DNA from: Pacificibacter maritimus
Lineage (GTDB): Bacteria > Pseudomonadota > Alphaproteobacteria > Rhodobacterales > Rhodobacteraceae
Assembly (NCBI RefSeq): GCF_003814915.1
Contig: NZ_RKQK01000003.1
Span: 186,001-250,000, forward strand
Direction of reading: 5' to 3'
DNA length: 64,000 bases
Below, one piece after another: positions 1 to 11,794 of the stretch (position 1 is its first letter; the number at the start of each line of letters is the position of its first letter). A model generated the notes under the pieces. That model was not told the origin of the DNA and did no database searches. It worked only from the letters and a program-made list of their open reading frames with translations. The translations under genes and the position numbers were made by a program.

Positions 1-668
<668 letters not shown>

Positions 669-702
669 ACGCGACAGGCTTTTATCAGCTTAGATTTCTA
701 GG

Positions 703-740
703 GGGCGCGCCTTGCAAAACTGGCGCGCCCTCGTTGTTTT
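703..740 (+). terminator. Rho-independent terminator of trxB
   Basis: Perfect inverted repeat GGGCGCGCC (703-711) and GGCGCGCCC (722-730), followed by a T-rich tail (tcgttgtttt). It lies 35 bases after the trxB stop. Confidence 0.85.
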
Positions 741-762
741 CGTCAGCCTGTTTTAACATAGC

Positions 763-791
763 AAAAACGCCCCAACCATGTGATCGGGGCG
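763..791 (-). terminator. Terminator of the hsp20-DUF1150 unit
   Basis: CGCCCC/GGGGCG stem. On the minus strand it is followed by a run of five T, seen as aaaaa at 763-767 on the plus strand. It lies just downstream of the DUF1150 stop. Confidence 0.8.
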
Positions 792-826
792 CTTGAATCT
801 GCATCAGAATATCGCGGTATAGAAGA

Positions 827-1054
827 CTAGTGCACATTCACAGGCGAAAAGTCATGCTCGCGCGCCAACTCAAATGCAAGCTTGCGATCCGCAACCAAGG
901 CCATGCGATCCCCATCGGAATTGTGAACCGCAAACAGGGTTTCAAAATCGCCAGCTTTGGCGCGCACATCGTCAGGTAAATCAGCGACAAGCACTGAACG
1001 CACGTAGACGATTTTGTCAGGTGCGCCTGGGATGTCTTTGTAATTCGCTTCCAT
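827..1054 (-). CDS. DUF1150 family small protein
   Basis: A 75-residue protein matching the DUF1150 family of alphaproteobacteria. Family features seen are the IVYVRSVLVADLPDDVR segment, the FAVHNSDGDRMALV segment and the ELAREHDFSPVNVH end. No biochemical function is established. It sits 5 bases downstream of an Hsp20 gene and shares its terminator, so it is probably co-transcribed. The same pairing occurs in related genomes, which suggests a stress or proteostasis link by inference only. The start ATG at 1054 is the only good choice. Confidence 0.85.
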   Translation of the reverse strand: MEANYKDIPGAPDKIVYVRSVLVADLPDDVRAKAGDFETLFAVHNSDGDRMALVADRKLAFELAREHDFSPVNVH

Positions 1055-1059
1055 TGGAT

Positions 1060-1473
1060 TTACCCCTTTTTGATTTCAATTGTTTCAACAACAGTGTCTG
1101 GCGTCGAGCGGACAAGATCGACATGCAGCAAACCATTTTCCATGGTCGCACCACGCACATCAACGCCGTCTGCCAGTACGAAACTCCGTTGGAACTGACG
1201 TGCCGCAATGCCGCGATGCAAGAAAGCACGCGCTTCGCTGTCTTCGGCTTGTCTACCTCGGATCACCAATTGACGGTTCTCTAACGTGATAGACAGATCG
1301 CTTTGCGAAAACCCTGCAGCAGCGATGGTAATTCTGTAAGCATTCTCTTGAGTCTGCTCGATGTTATAGGGGGGGTACCCCCCTGAATCCGCTTTGGCCG
1401 TACGTTCGACCAATCTTTCCAACTGATCAAACCCCAATAAAAATGGATGTGACCCAAAACTCATTTTCGTCAT
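1060..1473 (-). CDS. Small heat-shock protein, Hsp20/IbpA family
   Basis: A cytoplasmic holdase chaperone of 137 residues that binds unfolding clients without ATP. The alpha-crystallin domain covers roughly residues 30-125: PPYNIEQ opening, YRITIAAAGF strands, LENRQLVIRGR, and the A-x-x-x-NGLL type hairpin (GATMENGLLHVDL). The ORF can be read upstream to a TTG, but the ATG at 1473 (MTKMSFGSHPF) matches the conserved family N-terminus. It is followed directly by DUF1150 and should be heat induced. Confidence 0.9.
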   Translation of the reverse strand: MTKMSFGSHPFLLGFDQLERLVERTAKADSGGYPPYNIEQTQENAYRITIAAAGFSQSDLSITLENRQLVIRGRQAEDSEARAFLHRGIAARQFQRSFVLADGVDVRGATMENGLLHVDLVRSTPDTVVETIEIKKG

Positions 1474-1645
1474 AAACACGCCCTTCCAAAACAAGCGACA
1501 GTGTAGATATGGCCCCGTGGTTGGCGGCCTTCTTTAACAATATGGGGTTTTTGGCGCTCGCTTCAAGTCATGTACCACAAGGCTTTGAGAAAAGAGGATT
1601 TCAGCGTAAGATACAGATAACATAAAACTTCGAGTCGCATACATT

Positions 1646-1864
1646 ATGAACAGCACGACACGCATGGACCAAAAAGAAGTACTGCGCATTAAGCTTGCAG
1701 TGCTAAAACGCGAGCATGGCGATCTAAAAGACGCGATTGATGCAATTCAAACGCAAACGATGCCCGATGCCCTGCGACTACAGCGCTTGAAGCGACAGAA
1801 ACTTTCACTGAAAGATCGCATCGCGCAACTCGAGGATCAATTGACCCCTGATATCACGGCTTAA
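1646..1864 (+). CDS. YdcH/DUF465 family protein
   Basis: A 72-residue, highly charged helical protein with the DUF465 pattern: a first helix rich in K/E/H (LKREHGDLKDAID), then LQRLKRQKLSLKDRIAQLE. It is probably a short antiparallel coiled coil. Family function is unknown. It stands alone between the divergent hsp20 gene and purE. Confidence 0.8.
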   Translation: MNSTTRMDQKEVLRIKLAVLKREHGDLKDAIDAIQTQTMPDALRLQRLKRQKLSLKDRIAQLEDQLTPDITA

Positions 1865-1962
1865 TCCCCGATCAGGGCCTTATTCTTCACCCCCTTCATT
1901 GCGCATAGCCAGCAGACCGCTATACTGCGCCCCTGAAAATCCCCACCAACGAGGACAGCATC

Positions 1963-2448
1963 GTGAGCGTCAAAGTCGGCATTATTATGGGCAGCCAATC
2001 GGATTGGCCCACAATGAAACTTGCAGCGAATATTTTGGATGAATTGGGCGTGGCCTATGAAACCAAAATTGTCTCAGCGCATCGCACCCCTGACCGCTTG
2101 TGGGCTTACGGCAAAACCGCTGCTGAGCGCGGCCTAAAAGTGATCATCGCTGGCGCAGGTGGCGCGGCACATTTACCGGGCATGATGGCATCTAAAACCC
2201 GCGTGCCTGTGGTTGGTGTTCCTGTGCAAACCCGCGCTTTGTCTGGTGTGGATAGCTTGTATTCCATCGTGCAAATGCCCAAAGGTTTCCCCGTGGCAAC
2301 CATGGCCATCGGCGAAGCAGGTGCTGCAAATGCAGGCCTGATGGCGGCTGGCATTTTGGCCACCGCAGATGATGCATTGGCCGAGCGTTTGGATGCATGG
2401 CGCGACGCCTTGGCAGCCTCTATTCCTGATGAGCCCACCGATGGTTGA
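1963..2448 (+). CDS. purE: N5-carboxyaminoimidazole ribonucleotide mutase
   Basis: Class I PurE converts N5-CAIR to CAIR in de novo purine synthesis. The 161-residue protein carries the substrate loop GSQSDWPTM near residue 11, the catalytic-histidine segment SAHRTPDR, and the [11 protein letters not shown] loop. An ATG at 2441 inside its last codons opens purK, giving an 8-base overlap that implies translational coupling. Length and motifs are standard. Confidence 0.97.
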   Translation: MSVKVGIIMGSQSDWPTMKLAANILDELGVAYETKIVSAHRTPDRLWAYGKTAAERGLKVIIAGAGGAAHLPGMMASKTRVPVVGVPVQTRALSGVDSLYSIVQMPKGFPVATMAIGEAGAANAGLMAAGILATADDALAERLDAWRDALAASIPDEPTDG

Positions 2449-3514
2449 TGTGCTTGCTCCCAACGCCACGATCGGCATTCTAGGTGGCGGCCAACTTGGC
2501 CGAATGCTTTCAGTTGCCGCCTCTCGTCTGGGCTTTAAAACCCATGTTTTTGAACCCTCTGCACAGCCGCCCGCGGGTCACGTGGCCGATAAGGTGACCA
2601 CCGCGTCCTATGAAAATGCTGAAGCCTTAAAAGCTTTCGCTGCCTCTGTGGATGTGATCACCTATGAGTTCGAAAATGTGCCAACATCTGCACTGGACTT
2701 ACTGGAATCGATCAAACCGATCCGCCCTAACCGTCGCGCTTTGGCCGTGTCGCAAGACCGCATTTCGGAAAAAGAATTCTTGGTAGACCTTGGCCTGAAA
2801 GTTGCGCCTTTCGCAGCCGTTGATACAGCCGAAGATCTGGACAAAGCCATCGCAGAAATCGGCACACCAGCCATTTTGAAAACGCGGCGCTTTGGCTATG
2901 ACGGCAAAGGTCAGTCCCGCATTATGGCCCCCGTTGATGCCGCAAAAGCATTGGAAGATGTTGCGGGCGCGCCCAGCGTTTTGGAAGGTTTCATCGACTT
3001 TACGCATGAAGTGTCGGTGATTGCCGCGCGCGGTCAGGCCGGTGATGTTTCTTGCTTTGATCCCGGCGAAAACGTGCATATCAATGGCATCTTGCACACG
3101 ACCACCGTGCCTGCAACTTTGACCTCATCGCAGCGTATGGATGCTGTTCTTTTGGCCGCTAAAGTATTGAACGCGCTAGATTACGTGGGCGTCATGGGGG
3201 TTGAAATCTTTGTCACCAAACAGGGTCTTGTGGTCAATGAAATCGCGCCACGAGTGCATAATTCAGGTCACTGGACCCAAAACGGCTGCGTGATTGACCA
3301 GTTCGAACAGCATATTCGCGCGGTGGCTGGTTGGCCTTTAGGAGATGGAAAACGTCATTCAAATGTCGAGATGCTCAACCTGATTGGGGATGACGTGGAT
3401 AAGATCGCTGACTACGCCAAAGATGGATCGGTCGCGATTCATATGTATGGGAAGTCCGATGTAAAAGCAGGCCGTAAAATGGGCCATGTGAATAAAATCA
3501 CAGGCGCGGCCTAA
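2441..3514 (+). CDS. purK: N5-carboxyaminoimidazole ribonucleotide synthase
   Basis: An ATP-grasp enzyme that makes N5-CAIR from AIR, bicarbonate and ATP, feeding PurE next door. It starts with [13 protein letters not shown] and carries the ATP-grasp core ([12 protein letters not shown], then a [15 protein letters not shown] active-site segment). The open frame runs further upstream inside purE. The ATG at 2441 gives 357 residues, the normal length, with a short overlap with purE. It is convergent with the downstream transporter by four bases. Confidence 0.96.
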   Translation: MVDVLAPNATIGILGGGQLGRMLSVAASRLGFKTHVFEPSAQPPAGHVADKVTTASYENAEALKAFAASVDVITYEFENVPTSALDLLESIKPIRPNRRALAVSQDRISEKEFLVDLGLKVAPFAAVDTAEDLDKAIAEIGTPAILKTRRFGYDGKGQSRIMAPVDAAKALEDVAGAPSVLEGFIDFTHEVSVIAARGQAGDVSCFDPGENVHINGILHTTTVPATLTSSQRMDAVLLAAKVLNALDYVGVMGVEIFVTKQGLVVNEIAPRVHNSGHWTQNGCVIDQFEQHIRAVAGWPLGDGKRHSNVEMLNLIGDDVDKIADYAKDGSVAIHMYGKSDVKAGRKMGHVNKITGAA

Positions 3515-4347
3515 CGTTTTTTAGGCCCGCCAACCATCGATAAAGCGATCCCACCCAAAACCAAAAGGCTCGCGATTTTGAACTTGGGCGTGATCTGTTC
3601 GCCCAAGATCACATAGCCGCCTATGCTGGCAAAAAGCGGCACAGTAAGCTGTGCAACCCCTGCCCGACTGGCCCCCAAGTGCTGCAAAATTGCATACCAC
3701 AGCGCATAGCCAAGCCCAGATGTCAGCCCGCCTGATATCACAGCGAGGCCTGCGCCAGTTGCGGAGATTTCGCCTTGCAACACAGCCCAAACAAGCACTG
3801 TTGGCACCGTCGCGATGGCAAAATTCACAGCTGTATCGGCCAAGGGGTTTTCTGCGCTGCGCCCAATCAGGGAATACATCCCCCAACCGATCCCAGCCAC
3901 GATCATGGCGAAGGCGCCCAGTCCCGTCAAAGCAATCTCACCGCTGGGCCACAGTAGATAAACCAAGCCAGCGAGGGCCAGCGCCCCTCCGATCCAGCGC
4001 TGCGCAGGCATCGGATCGCGCGAAACAATCGCCCCGACAGTCATCGATATTTGCACTGTTGCAAATAAAATCAGCGCTCCTATTCCAGAAGACACTGATA
4101 GATAAGATATTGAGAAACCAAGCATATAGGCCAGTAACGTCAAGGAAGACCCTGCATAGTTTCGCCATGACACTTTTGGTAAACCGCCGCGAAAGACAAC
4201 AAGGCTCATCAACACGACTGCGCCTGAAAACACGCGAATTGCGGTAAAAGCAAACGGATCAGCCCCGTCGGACAGCGCCATGCGCGTCAGCACAGAATTG
4301 GCCGCGAAAGCGATCATCGCGAGGGCCGTTAGCCAAAACAGTTTCAT
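3511..4347 (-). CDS. EamA/DMT-superfamily transporter
   Basis: A 278-residue inner-membrane protein with about ten hydrophobic segments in two EamA halves. The first begins LTALAMIAFAANSVLTRMAL. The second half ends in an SIGGYVILGEQITPKF segment, which is typical of the family. Members export or import small metabolites such as amino acids, purines or nucleotide sugars. The substrate cannot be read from sequence, and its position beside purK does not decide it. Confidence 0.85.
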   Translation of the reverse strand: MKLFWLTALAMIAFAANSVLTRMALSDGADPFAFTAIRVFSGAVVLMSLVVFRGGLPKVSWRNYAGSSLTLLAYMLGFSISYLSVSSGIGALILFATVQISMTVGAIVSRDPMPAQRWIGGALALAGLVYLLWPSGEIALTGLGAFAMIVAGIGWGMYSLIGRSAENPLADTAVNFAIATVPTVLVWAVLQGEISATGAGLAVISGGLTSGLGYALWYAILQHLGASRAGVAQLTVPLFASIGGYVILGEQITPKFKIASLLVLGGIALSMVGGPKKR

Positions 4348-4576
4348 ATGCAGCCCAGCTCGATTGAGTATTTCGGGGTATCATAGACCTGTATCGTCGG
4401 TGTTTTCAGTACCAAAAGAAGGGTCTCGCAAAAACGTGAGCAGGCGCGTCAAACGGTCCGACCAACATCATAGCTCCGCGCCAACACAAATTTAAAGACC
4501 ATCCCAGCCAATTGACCTAGGGGAGCATAAGTCTCAATGAGCTTGCAAGCAGCACGCTGGCCCGTCATGCTAAGAT

Positions 4577-5035
4577 ATGTCTGTATCTATTCCATCACCT
4601 CGCCTCGCGGTTCGCGCCATAATTGTTCATGAAAACAAGCTGTTGTTGGTTAATGCCTACCCCAAGCACTATCTTGGTTTATGGTGTGCGCCTGGAGGTG
4701 GTGTCGAAAGAGGCGCCTCTCTTAGTGAAAATCTGATCCGAGAAGTCCATGAAGAAACGGGTCTGATGATTGATGTAGGCCCGCTGGTTTTGGTCAACGA
4801 ATTTCACGACCCCAAAAGCGATTTTCATCAAGTTGATTTGATGTTCCGATGTAACATCACAGCTGGAAAAGTCGATCCAAATTGGTCAGATGTTGCGGGA
4901 GTGGTGAACAAACGCAAATGGGTCACTCAAAACGAAATCAGTCAGATGACGGTCAAGCCCGACAGCCTAAAAACCATTGCCTTTAATGAAGCAGATCAGG
5001 TGATATACGACCCGTTGGAAGCTATCTTTAACTAA
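4577..5035 (+). CDS. Nudix hydrolase
   Basis: A 152-residue single-domain Nudix protein that hydrolyses a nucleoside diphosphate linked to another group. The Nudix box is intact: GGGVERGASLSENLIREVHEETGLM, read here in two parts as GGGVERGASL and REVHEETGLM. The substrate is unknown. It is convergent with and slightly overlaps the GNAT gene on the other strand. Confidence 0.88.
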   Translation: MSVSIPSPRLAVRAIIVHENKLLLVNAYPKHYLGLWCAPGGGVERGASLSENLIREVHEETGLMIDVGPLVLVNEFHDPKSDFHQVDLMFRCNITAGKVDPNWSDVAGVVNKRKWVTQNEISQMTVKPDSLKTIAFNEADQVIYDPLEAIFN

Positions 5036-5543
5036 GCTCAGCCTGACTCTCTGTGCCTTGGTCAAACGGAACAAAAGCAGTCGGATAGATCAGTTCATGT
5101 GCTGACAGGCCCGTTCCTGGCGCGATAGGATGCAACGATGTGTAGTCTTTGGCGAAAGGCAGTTGCAGATTGCGTGCCGCACTCGTGGAAAACCCGACCT
5201 GTGCAAAATAATCTGGATCACCGACCACCACCACAGCAGGGCATTTTGCGCGCCGCGCATGGTGCATTCCACGGTAAACCAACTCGCGACCGATGCCTTT
5301 TTTGCGCTCATGGGATGACACCACCAAGACGGCTAAAACCCACCAGTCTGCTGGCTGAACCATTTTAGCAAAACACACATAACCGACGATCTTATCGCCC
5401 TCAAAGGCCAATCGATCCATGGCTAACATATTAGAATCACGAAGATTTTTGACCGTTTGGTACATTTGCGAATGACCGCATTCACTGTCTAAAAAGATAG
5501 ACAGTGCGAGTTCATCATCGCGGGTCAGCTCACGTAGTTCCAT
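5028..5543 (-). CDS. GNAT-family N-acetyltransferase
   Basis: A 171-residue protein with the GNAT fold: strand plus VLAVLVVSSHERKKGIGRELV (about residues 70-90), where the acetyl-CoA pyrophosphate loop reads RKKGIG. It is followed by VVVVGDPDYFAQVGFS, the typical strand-bulge and GF motif. It resembles the YhbS-like group. The acceptor is unknown. Confidence 0.85.
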   Translation of the reverse strand: MELRELTRDDELALSIFLDSECGHSQMYQTVKNLRDSNMLAMDRLAFEGDKIVGYVCFAKMVQPADWWVLAVLVVSSHERKKGIGRELVYRGMHHARRAKCPAVVVVGDPDYFAQVGFSTSAARNLQLPFAKDYTSLHPIAPGTGLSAHELIYPTAFVPFDQGTESQAELS

Positions 5544-5677
5544 GAATTTACTTTCAGATCAGCCTGTCTTGACAGTTTCATGCTGCAGGCGCGAAGCGCA
5601 AGTTCAAAGTGACGAAATCTATGACCGCGGTTCAAAAATTAACCAATTGATGCTTTCGCAAGCAACAGGTGATCCAT

Positions 5678-5712
5678 AAAAAACGGGGGGCGCTATTTTG
5701 CACCCCCCGTTT
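5678..5712 (-). terminator. Terminator of groESL
   Basis: A ten-base perfect stem, AAACGGGGGG (5681-5690) with CCCCCCGTTT (5703-5712). It is followed on the minus strand by a T-run. It lies 30 bases after the groEL stop. Confidence 0.9.
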
Positions 5713-5741
5713 CAAATTTTATCAGTCAGCTGACTGGACGA

Positions 5742-7412
<1,671 letters not shown>

Positions 7413-7473
7413 TTAATAGGATGGATGAAAAATCTGAGTGCCGCGCTGATGCGCGCAGCCGCTTGAAGGTCGC

Positions 7474-7761
7474 TTAAGCGATCACGCCAAGAATGTCAGA
7501 TTCTTTCATGATGAGAAGATCTTCACCGTCTACAGTGATTTCTGTACCGGACCATTTGCCGAACAGAACTTTATCACCAGCCGCAACAGAAGGTGCGATT
7601 AATTCGCCGCTGTCTTTGCGCGCGCCTTCGCCAACAGAAACAACGATCGCTTCGGATGGTTTTTCTTTTGCGGAATCAGGGATGATAAGACCACCAGCTG
7701 TTTTTTCGTCGCTCTCAACGCGGCGAACAACCACGCGGTCATGAAGAGGTTTAAAGGCCAT
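7474..7761 (-). CDS. groES: Co-chaperonin GroES (Hsp10)
   Basis: A 95-residue lid subunit for GroEL. Signature segments seen are [12 protein letters not shown] at the start, [16 protein letters not shown] (mobile loop) and [14 protein letters not shown] at the end. The ORF extends seven codons upstream, but [10 protein letters not shown] is the conserved start, preceded by an AGGAG-like site. It is the first gene of the CIRCE-controlled operon. Confidence 0.98.
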   Translation of the reverse strand: MAFKPLHDRVVVRRVESDEKTAGGLIIPDSAKEKPSEAIVVSVGEGARKDSGELIAPSVAAGDKVLFGKWSGTEITVDGEDLLIMKESDILGVIA

Positions 7762-7828
7762 CTTACAAGGCTCCTTGAACAAAGTTTCAATTTCGGTCTC
7801 TGCCTAGAAGGCAAAGGTAAATGCATCG

Positions 7829-7855
7829 TTAGCACTCAACTGCATCGAGTGATAA
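7829..7855 (-). promoter_or_regulatory. CIRCE operator (HrcA site) of groESL
   Basis: TTAGCACTC (7829-7837), nine-base spacer, GAGTGATAA (7847-7855). The CIRCE consensus is TTAGCACTC-N9-GAGTGCTAA, so one base of the right half differs. It lies 68 bases upstream of the groES start. HrcA, the expected repressor, is not encoded in the window. The rest of the 7762-8096 gap shows no supported gene. Confidence 0.92.
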
Positions 7856-8096
7856 CGATGCATAGTTAGGAACGGATCAGAGGTGAGTCAACCGAATTAG
7901 GTGAAAATCTTGGATAAACAAAATGCACTACTATTGGGTGGGCCAACCATTGAACGGCTCAAGGACTTATCAGGATGCTTAGGTCCATTTCTTCGGCCGG
8001 CCCTGGCGTAGTCTGAACAGGGCTGCGAGGGCATGTCACCAAACTTGATGCATGCCTAACGATTTTCAACACAGCCAAGCGCCTTTAAAAATCTGG

Positions 8097-8975
8097 CTAG
8101 CTGAGCAGCGCAAAAATGATAGCCGCGTTGAACAACGACATAACAATGCCGATAAAACCATACCATACTGAAGTGACAACGCGCAGAGGCTTGCTGTTCA
8201 AAACTTTGATAACGTTTTCGACGGCAATATCGCCTCGGCTTTTTTCCACCTCAGGAAAGAGCATATAAATTCGGTCTTCTGGATCTGTGCTGTTCAATAC
8301 ATCTGCTTCATTTATGACAGATGGGCTTTTAAGTCGTCCTACGAGTTCTACAAGCGTTGCGACATCTTCTGCTGCGGCAGCCTTATTTCTCACGTCTTGA
8401 TTATCGCGCTGAAACTTGCGCCGAGACTTCACAATATACATCGTCTGGCGATACCACTTTTGCAGCTCGGCCATTTTAGCAGGCGTGCTATACCCGACAA
8501 AGGTAATAAGCTGACGCTCTCCCTCTTCAAAGTGGTTGCCAATGCGGTAGGCGATCAGCATGCGTATAGGTCGCTTGCGTTTCGCCGCAAAGCCTTTGAC
8601 ATGTTCAAAGTCTTCTTGCCAGAGCATGAGGTCGAGCATACCGAAATTGAAGCGACGTTCCCCAACAGACACCGTCACTGTGTTTTCATCGACAATCAAC
8701 GCGACTTTTTTTTTGCGTCTAGAGATGACGTGAACACCGAGAAAGACCAGCGCCGTGAGGCCTGCAAGAAAGCTTCCTAAGAAAATCCCATATACCGAAA
8801 ATGGCTCGCCATCGGTCAGCGATATGAATAAGGCAAATCCCCCAAATCCCGCGAACATAATGATCCCATTTACCCACAGCAAATACATTTCCCAGCCTAT
8901 ACGCTCGGCATAGGGCGGGATGGCAAATTTTGCGCCACGTTTGGCCGCCTCAAAACGCTCGTATGGATTTGTCAT
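8097..8975 (-). CDS. Hypothetical membrane protein
   Basis: A 292-residue protein of unrecognised family. Two hydrophobic segments occur at about residues 30-52 and 60-83, followed by a basic RRKKK stretch. A cytoplasmic soluble middle (about 85-260) is rich in charged residues, and one last hydrophobic helix (about 268-290) ends the protein. The start ATG overlaps the stop of the DUF2161 gene by four bases, so the two are almost certainly co-translated. No catalytic motif was found. Confidence 0.75.
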   Translation of the reverse strand: MTNPYERFEAAKRGAKFAIPPYAERIGWEMYLLWVNGIIMFAGFGGFALFISLTDGEPFSVYGIFLGSFLAGLTALVFLGVHVISRRKKKVALIVDENTVTVSVGERRFNFGMLDLMLWQEDFEHVKGFAAKRKRPIRMLIAYRIGNHFEEGERQLITFVGYSTPAKMAELQKWYRQTMYIVKSRRKFQRDNQDVRNKAAAAEDVATLVELVGRLKSPSVINEADVLNSTDPEDRIYMLFPEVEKSRGDIAVENVIKVLNSKPLRVVTSVWYGFIGIVMSLFNAAIIFALLS

Positions 8976-9622
8976 TTTATTTGTGCTTTCGATGCGTAGA
9001 CACCAACACTCACTTTTTCAAACCACCCATAGTGATTGGACCGCATGATCAAGGTCGCGCGTTCAACACCAGTCTTTTTGGCAACGACTAAGCCTTTGCT
9101 AGGACCATGTTCGTCTAGATAAGCTCGACATTTCTCTGCGTCTTGACGGTAGGCCGTGTGGCGCCCGCCCCCCGGCGTTCCGCCAATATTGCGATCTCCA
9201 TCGCGGCCATTGAATTCTTTCAGCGTGGCCTCTTTGCGTTTTGGATTTTTGCGCGGCTTGAACGGCTTGGGTTCATTGTGCACCTGCACAATCCCTTCGG
9301 CAACATTCACGGAAATCACCCCCAACCCCAAGCGTTTGCAGATCGAAATATTGCCCTTGAAGGTCTTCCACCCTGCGCGACCTTTCCAGCGCGGCACGGC
9401 GACATAGACCTGATCGGTGATGCTTTGCCGCGCGATGGCTTGATGTAACAAGATCAACGAAAACCCTGTTTTCAACTCGATAATCACAGGCGGCTCGTCA
9501 GGCGCATCGGGGCGCATAGCCATCACATCTGCGTCTTTGACTTCGGCTTTCACCTCATATCCGAGCCCTTCGAAATGGGCTTTCACGGGCGGATAAAGAT
9601 CAGTTTCAAGAATGCGAACCAT
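8972..9622 (-). CDS. DUF2161 family, PD-(D/E)XK nuclease-like protein
   Basis: A 216-residue protein resembling the DUF2161 family (annotated as putative PD-(D/E)XK phosphodiesterases). The core reads DADVMAMRP, then PVIIELKTG at about residues 40-50, i.e. D...E-x-K as expected for the nuclease fold. Next comes a basic linker (KPRKNPKRK) and a C-terminal helix-turn-helix-like stretch (GLVVAKKTGVERATLIMRSN). The start at 9622 (MVRILETDLYPPVK) fits the family; the longer ORF adds twelve doubtful residues. It is translationally coupled to the downstream membrane protein. Confidence 0.82.
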   Translation of the reverse strand: MVRILETDLYPPVKAHFEGLGYEVKAEVKDADVMAMRPDAPDEPPVIIELKTGFSLILLHQAIARQSITDQVYVAVPRWKGRAGWKTFKGNISICKRLGLGVISVNVAEGIVQVHNEPKPFKPRKNPKRKEATLKEFNGRDGDRNIGGTPGGGRHTAYRQDAEKCRAYLDEHGPSKGLVVAKKTGVERATLIMRSNHYGWFEKVSVGVYASKAQIK

Positions 9623-9749
9623 GTGGGCAATCTTACACGTAAATTTTGCCACAACCAAGTGCTACGATAGCCAGAAAGACAAAGTGGTGACAAGCCATGC
9701 TGCACTGCCTATAAGGGCGCAAAATCACTCTTTTGACGGATAGACACAC

Positions 9750-10670
9750 ATGACAACGCTCGTATTTGGCCACAAATCCCCCGATACAGATTCAACAGGG
9801 TCCCCCATCATTTGGGCCTGGTACCTTAACGAAATCAAAGGCGAAAAATCCGAAGCTGTGTTGCTGGGTGAGCCAAACACAGAAGCCGCTTTTGTGATCA
9901 AGAAATGGGATTGCCCAAAGCCAGAAATCAAAACTGAATTTGACGCGGGCACCAAAGTCGTCATCGTTGACACAAACAACCCCGCCGAATTGCCCGACAA
10001 TATCAACGATCTCGATATTTCAGCGATCATTGACCACCACAAATTGGTGGGCGGTTTGGAAACCAAAGGTCCAATCGACATCACCATCCGTCCGCTCGCC
10101 TGCACTGCGACAATCATGTTTGATTTGATGGGCGATGATGCAGCGAAAATGCCCGACTGGGTCAAGGGTCTAATGTTATCATGCATCCTGTCCGATACGC
10201 TTGAGTTCCGTTCGCCAACCACCACAGCCAAAGACAAAGCTTTAGCCGAAAAGCTGGCGGCTGAATTGAACATCGATATCGCGGCCTATGCTGCCGAATT
10301 GTTTGAAGCAAAGTCAGACGTATCAGCTTTTTCTGACGCTGAATTGATCCGCATGGATTCAAAAGAATTCACAGTCGACACCACGAAATTCCGCGTATCT
10401 GTTTTGGAAACGACTGCGCCTAAAATCGTGCTGGACCGCAAAGCAAGCCTGCTGAACTCAATGGTTGATGTGGCCGCCGCAGATGGCGTGGATCATGTGC
10501 TTTTGTTTGTTGTCGATATTTTGGCCGAAGAAGCCACATTGTTTGTGCAAAATGACACTGTGAAAACAGTGGCGGAAAAATCATTTGGCGCCACTGTGAC
10601 TGGCGATGCAGTTGTTTTGCCAGGCATCATGTCACGCAAAAAACAAATCATTCCGAACCTCAAGGTGTAA
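9750..10670 (+). CDS. ppaC: Manganese-dependent inorganic pyrophosphatase (family II)
   Basis: A cytoplasmic DHH/DHHA2-family enzyme that splits pyrophosphate to phosphate, pulling biosynthetic reactions forward. At 306 residues it matches the family. The metal site is visible as FGHKSPDTDST (residues 5-15), VDTNNPAELP, and the DHH triad in IIDHHKLVGG. The C-terminal substrate motif reads SRKKQIIP. It is a single gene with its own terminator. Confidence 0.95.
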   Translation: MTTLVFGHKSPDTDSTGSPIIWAWYLNEIKGEKSEAVLLGEPNTEAAFVIKKWDCPKPEIKTEFDAGTKVVIVDTNNPAELPDNINDLDISAIIDHHKLVGGLETKGPIDITIRPLACTATIMFDLMGDDAAKMPDWVKGLMLSCILSDTLEFRSPTTTAKDKALAEKLAAELNIDIAAYAAELFEAKSDVSAFSDAELIRMDSKEFTVDTTKFRVSVLETTAPKIVLDRKASLLNSMVDVAAADGVDHVLLFVVDILAEEATLFVQNDTVKTVAEKSFGATVTGDAVVLPGIMSRKKQIIPNLKV

Positions 10671-10693
10671 ACCGCCACAAAACTGGTTTCGCT

Positions 10694-10720
10694 GGGCGCT
10701 CCAATTGGGGCGCCCATTTT
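10694..10720 (+). terminator. Terminator of ppaC
   Basis: GGGCGCT...GGCGCCC hairpin (about 10694-10715) followed by ATTTT, 24 bases after the stop. Confidence 0.75.
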
Positions 10721-10830
10721 CATGGTACGGCAAGAAATTGATGTGGGGGACCGCCCAAAGGCGCGCTTCTCTTTTCATTTGCCGCACAAAACGATACGAC
10801 TAGCCACATATCACAACCCTTGAGGCCACT

Positions 10831-11706
10831 ATGACCCGTCTGATCCAATCCCTGTCTGATATTTCTACCAATTATGATGCTTTGTTTGTCGATCTTTGGG
10901 GCTGTGTCCACAACGGGATCGAGGCGTTTCCTGAGGCTGTGAAAGCCTTGCAAGACTACCGCAAAGCTGGTGGCATTGTGATCTTGGTCACAAACTCCCC
11001 CCGCCCGTGGCGTTCGGTGGCAACGCAGATGCTGGGCTTTGGGGTGCCCGAAGATGCTTATGACGCGATTGCGACATCTGGCGATTCCGCGCGCACAGCA
11101 ATGCATATGGGCGCAGTGGGGGAAAAGGTTTTCCACATAGGCACCCCCGAAGAAGTCGAGGTGTTCTTTGCCCCAAGCGACATTTTGACGGATGCAATTG
11201 ATGTGACCACAGTGCCACTTGAAGAGGCCGAAGGCATCGTATGCACGGGTGCGCGTGCCACAGATGGATCGCTTGATATCTATCGCCCAGAATTTCTATA
11301 CGCCAAGCAAAAGGGCCTAAAACTGCTCTGCGCCAACCCCGATATCGTGGTGGATCGCGGTGAGACCCGCGAATGGTGCGCTGGCGCTTTGGCTCAACTT
11401 TACACTGAAATGGGGGGCGAAAGCCTGTATTTCGGTAAACCACATCCGCCCATCTATGATCTTGCGCGCCGTCATTTGGTCAAAATCGCGCATATCGATG
11501 ACGCGAAAATTCTATGTATCGGCGATGGTATTGGTACGGATGTCAAAGGCGCGATTGGTGAAGGTTTGGATGTCTTGTTTATCACGGGCGGCTTGGCGGC
11601 GGATGAATTCGGCCCCGATCACGTCAATCCCGATCCAGAACGCCTGACATCTTGGCTGATCGAACAACAGATGGCACCAGCTGCCGCGATTTCATTTTTG
11701 CGCTAA
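10831..11706 (+). CDS. HAD-superfamily class IIA hydrolase (TIGR01459 type)
   Basis: A 291-residue phosphatase-like protein of the NagD/PGPase-like HAD IIA group. Motif I is FVDLWGCVHNG (residues 20-30), motif II is LVTNSPRP, the cap region follows, and motif IV reads CIGDGIGTDVKGA. Its length and motifs match the alphaproteobacterial TIGR01459 subfamily, whose substrate is not established. It lies just upstream of ribF in the same direction, a pairing common in this group. A role in flavin phosphate metabolism is only a guess. Confidence 0.88.
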   Translation: MTRLIQSLSDISTNYDALFVDLWGCVHNGIEAFPEAVKALQDYRKAGGIVILVTNSPRPWRSVATQMLGFGVPEDAYDAIATSGDSARTAMHMGAVGEKVFHIGTPEEVEVFFAPSDILTDAIDVTTVPLEEAEGIVCTGARATDGSLDIYRPEFLYAKQKGLKLLCANPDIVVDRGETREWCAGALAQLYTEMGGESLYFGKPHPPIYDLARRHLVKIAHIDDAKILCIGDGIGTDVKGAIGEGLDVLFITGGLAADEFGPDHVNPDPERLTSWLIEQQMAPAAAISFLR

Positions 11707-11794
11707 CAGAGTTGGCCTCGACTTGATCGCAGGCCCGCCCTAACTGATACCCATATTGCGGCACTTTTAACGGGCCGTTCGCGAGGATCCCCTT

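Noticed and set aside
7921-8030. Short plus ORF (about 33 codons) downstream of the CIRCE element
   Set aside because: Too short, no domain and no ribosome site that stands out.
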